DNA of 6,437 bases from Actinomycetota bacterium (GTDB taxonomy: Bacteria > Actinomycetota > Acidimicrobiia > Acidimicrobiales > Acidimicrobiaceae), in contig SIRY01000147.1 of NCBI GenBank assembly GCA_004366215.1, forward strand, positions 1-6,437, read 5' to 3'. Every line of letters starts with the position of its first letter. Positions within the stretch are counted from its first letter, which is position 1. The notes beneath the pieces are model-generated. The model did no database searches, had not been told where the DNA came from, and worked only from the letters and a program-made list of their open reading frames with translations. Shown here piece by piece: positions 5,497-6,437 of the stretch. Made by a program: the position numbers and the translations under genes.

Positions 5497-6279
5497 CTAC
5501 GCACCATCTGCGAGATCGACCTCAGGAGCCTTCACGATGGCGATGAGCCCGATCACCGCTCCTTGGCGAACCAGTCGTGACGTCGCTCGAGGTCGCGTCG
5601 GACACACCGTGCGAGGTCGGCCCCCCGAGTTCGCCGGGTACGCGGGTCGCGTATCGGACTCGATCCCACGGTCGCGCTGGGACGTTCGCGTCGAAGAGCT
5701 GTGCGACCGAGACGAGGGCGGGGGCGCGGCGTTCGGTGCGCCGCACCGATGGGGGGGTCGCTCGAGCGCAGCCTACGGTCGTGTCGCGAGCTCGCGCGAG
5801 TGGTCGGTGTGCCGCTCGGCATCGGCGTGTCCGCTGCTGTGACGAGTGCGAGGTAGAGCGACGCGTCCTGGCTGCGTTCGTAGGGAAGAGGTTCTCGCAG
5901 ACTGTGCTGCGCGGAGGAGAAGACGTTGCCGCTCCCGCCGAAGCTGGCCGGATCGACCGGCGCACCTCGCCGCACGGTGTCGACCTCACTGTCTCAGCGG
6001 TCGGGCAGAGGGCAGCGTGATGGGCGGGGCGTCAAGGCGCCCGTCGGCCCGCTGCGAGAGGACGCGGCCGGGGCGAGCCGATCCGCGGCGACTCTCGGTG
6101 GTCTCCTGAGGTGATCGCGTGCCGATGGCGTCGGGGAGCAGGGTGCCGCCGAGAGGAGTTCGTAGCCTCGGTGCCGACGAGAGCCGTCGAGCCACCCCGT
6201 TGAGCCGCGAGGCGCATCGGGGCGAGCGGGCCGCTCGACGTCGAGGGTAGCGCCAGAGACCGGTGCCTACCTGGTCCAT
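5497..6279 (-). pseudogene. Unrecognised minus-strand coding-like region with several frame changes
   Basis: Read leftward from 6279, protein-like pieces follow one another in changing frames: MDQVGTGLWRYP; then, one frame over, GPLAPMRLAAQRGGSTALVG; then GGTLLPDAIGT; then RLDAPPITLPSARPL, closing at 5986; then SFGGSGNVFSSAQHSLREPL and SQDASLYLALVTAADTP; then ALVSVAQLFDANVPARPWD; finally VIGLIAIVKAPEVDLADGA with a TAG at 5497-5499. Each piece has G/C-rich third positions and ordinary amino acid content, whereas the frames between them turn arginine- and serine-rich. The simplest reading is one gene of roughly 260 codons or more with at least four frame breaks. I do not recognise the family. 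Confidence 0.3.
6234..6245. repeat. 12-base perfect palindrome
   Basis: CTCGACGTCGAG is its own reverse complement. It lies inside the broken minus-strand coding-like region and may simply reflect codon content. It is noted because palindromes of this length are uncommon. Confidence 0.4.
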
Positions 6280-6437
6280 CGAGAGCTCGTCGTGCTCTGT
6301 GATCCGCTAGACGTGTGAGGAGCCGAGGCGTCCTCTGAGCCATTACCCCACGAGCGCGGCAACTGCCGATGTCCGCGCTCACTGCTCGACACCCTCGTAC
6401 CAGATCGGGACACGCTGGGGTTCGCGAGAGTTCCCGT
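6280..6437. other. Right edge, nothing recognised
   Basis: A minus-strand frame crosses this stretch toward the coding-like region on its left, and its upstream residues (ITEHDELS) may belong to the same gene. No promoter, ribosome binding site or RNA gene can be supported. Confidence 0.3.

Noticed and set aside
5967..6170. Plus-strand text resembling the dCTP deaminase/dUTPase family (SPHGVDLTVSAV, then EVI and a PPR-like motif downstream).
   Set aside because: The second motif needs several base corrections within 60 bases, the expected following residues are absent, and the minus strand of the same codon phase reads at least as well.
1..6437. CRISPR array, rRNA, tRNA or insertion sequence.
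   Set aside because: No regularly spaced repeats, conserved RNA segments, DDE transposase motifs or paired terminal inverted repeats could be seen on either strand.

Overview
The window is about two-thirds G+C. Its two recognisable genes have strongly G/C-biased third codon positions, which suggests a high-GC bacterium, most likely an actinobacterium or similar; this is inferred from composition and gene style only. Most of the window does not read as intact genes. Long stretches look like coding DNA (low G+C at codon position 2, high at position 3), but the frame breaks every one to two hundred bases.

Left edge (1-480, minus strand): the intact 5' part of an arsenite S-adenosylmethyltransferase gene (arsM) runs off the left end. 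It has a strong ribosome binding site. About 215 bases upstream is an ArsR-type inverted repeat with a -10-like hexamer inside it. No recognisable ArsR lies between them.

Positions 480-2590: no recognisable gene. The region holds strong GC hairpins (622-643, 909-931, 2400-2422), a plus-strand frame from 755 to 1753 closed only by four TGA codons, and a long plus-strand reading frame ending at 2426.

Positions 2595-3511 (plus): a full-length Mrr-type restriction endonuclease gene for modified DNA. Both its N-terminal winged-helix domain and its PD-(D/E)xK catalytic domain are present. It is broken by three one-base frame changes, each at a short homopolymer, and by an in-frame TAG near the end.

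Positions 3512-6437: fragments with coding character but no recognised family. They include a possible 92-residue gene with a Shine-Dalgarno site and a following hairpin (3790-4128), a short plus-strand segment (4194-4376), a 20-base direct repeat (4531-4565), convergent overlapping frames (4829-5053 plus, 4946-5479 minus), and a minus-strand segment with several frame changes (5497-6279).

Two explanations fit the broken frames: homopolymer errors in an uncorrected long-read consensus, or real decay of a resistance/defence island. The homopolymer-linked breaks in mrr and the near absence of A or T runs of four favour the first, but the sequence alone cannot decide. I found no convincing new system. 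The functional themes that can be supported are arsenic detoxification and restriction of modified DNA.
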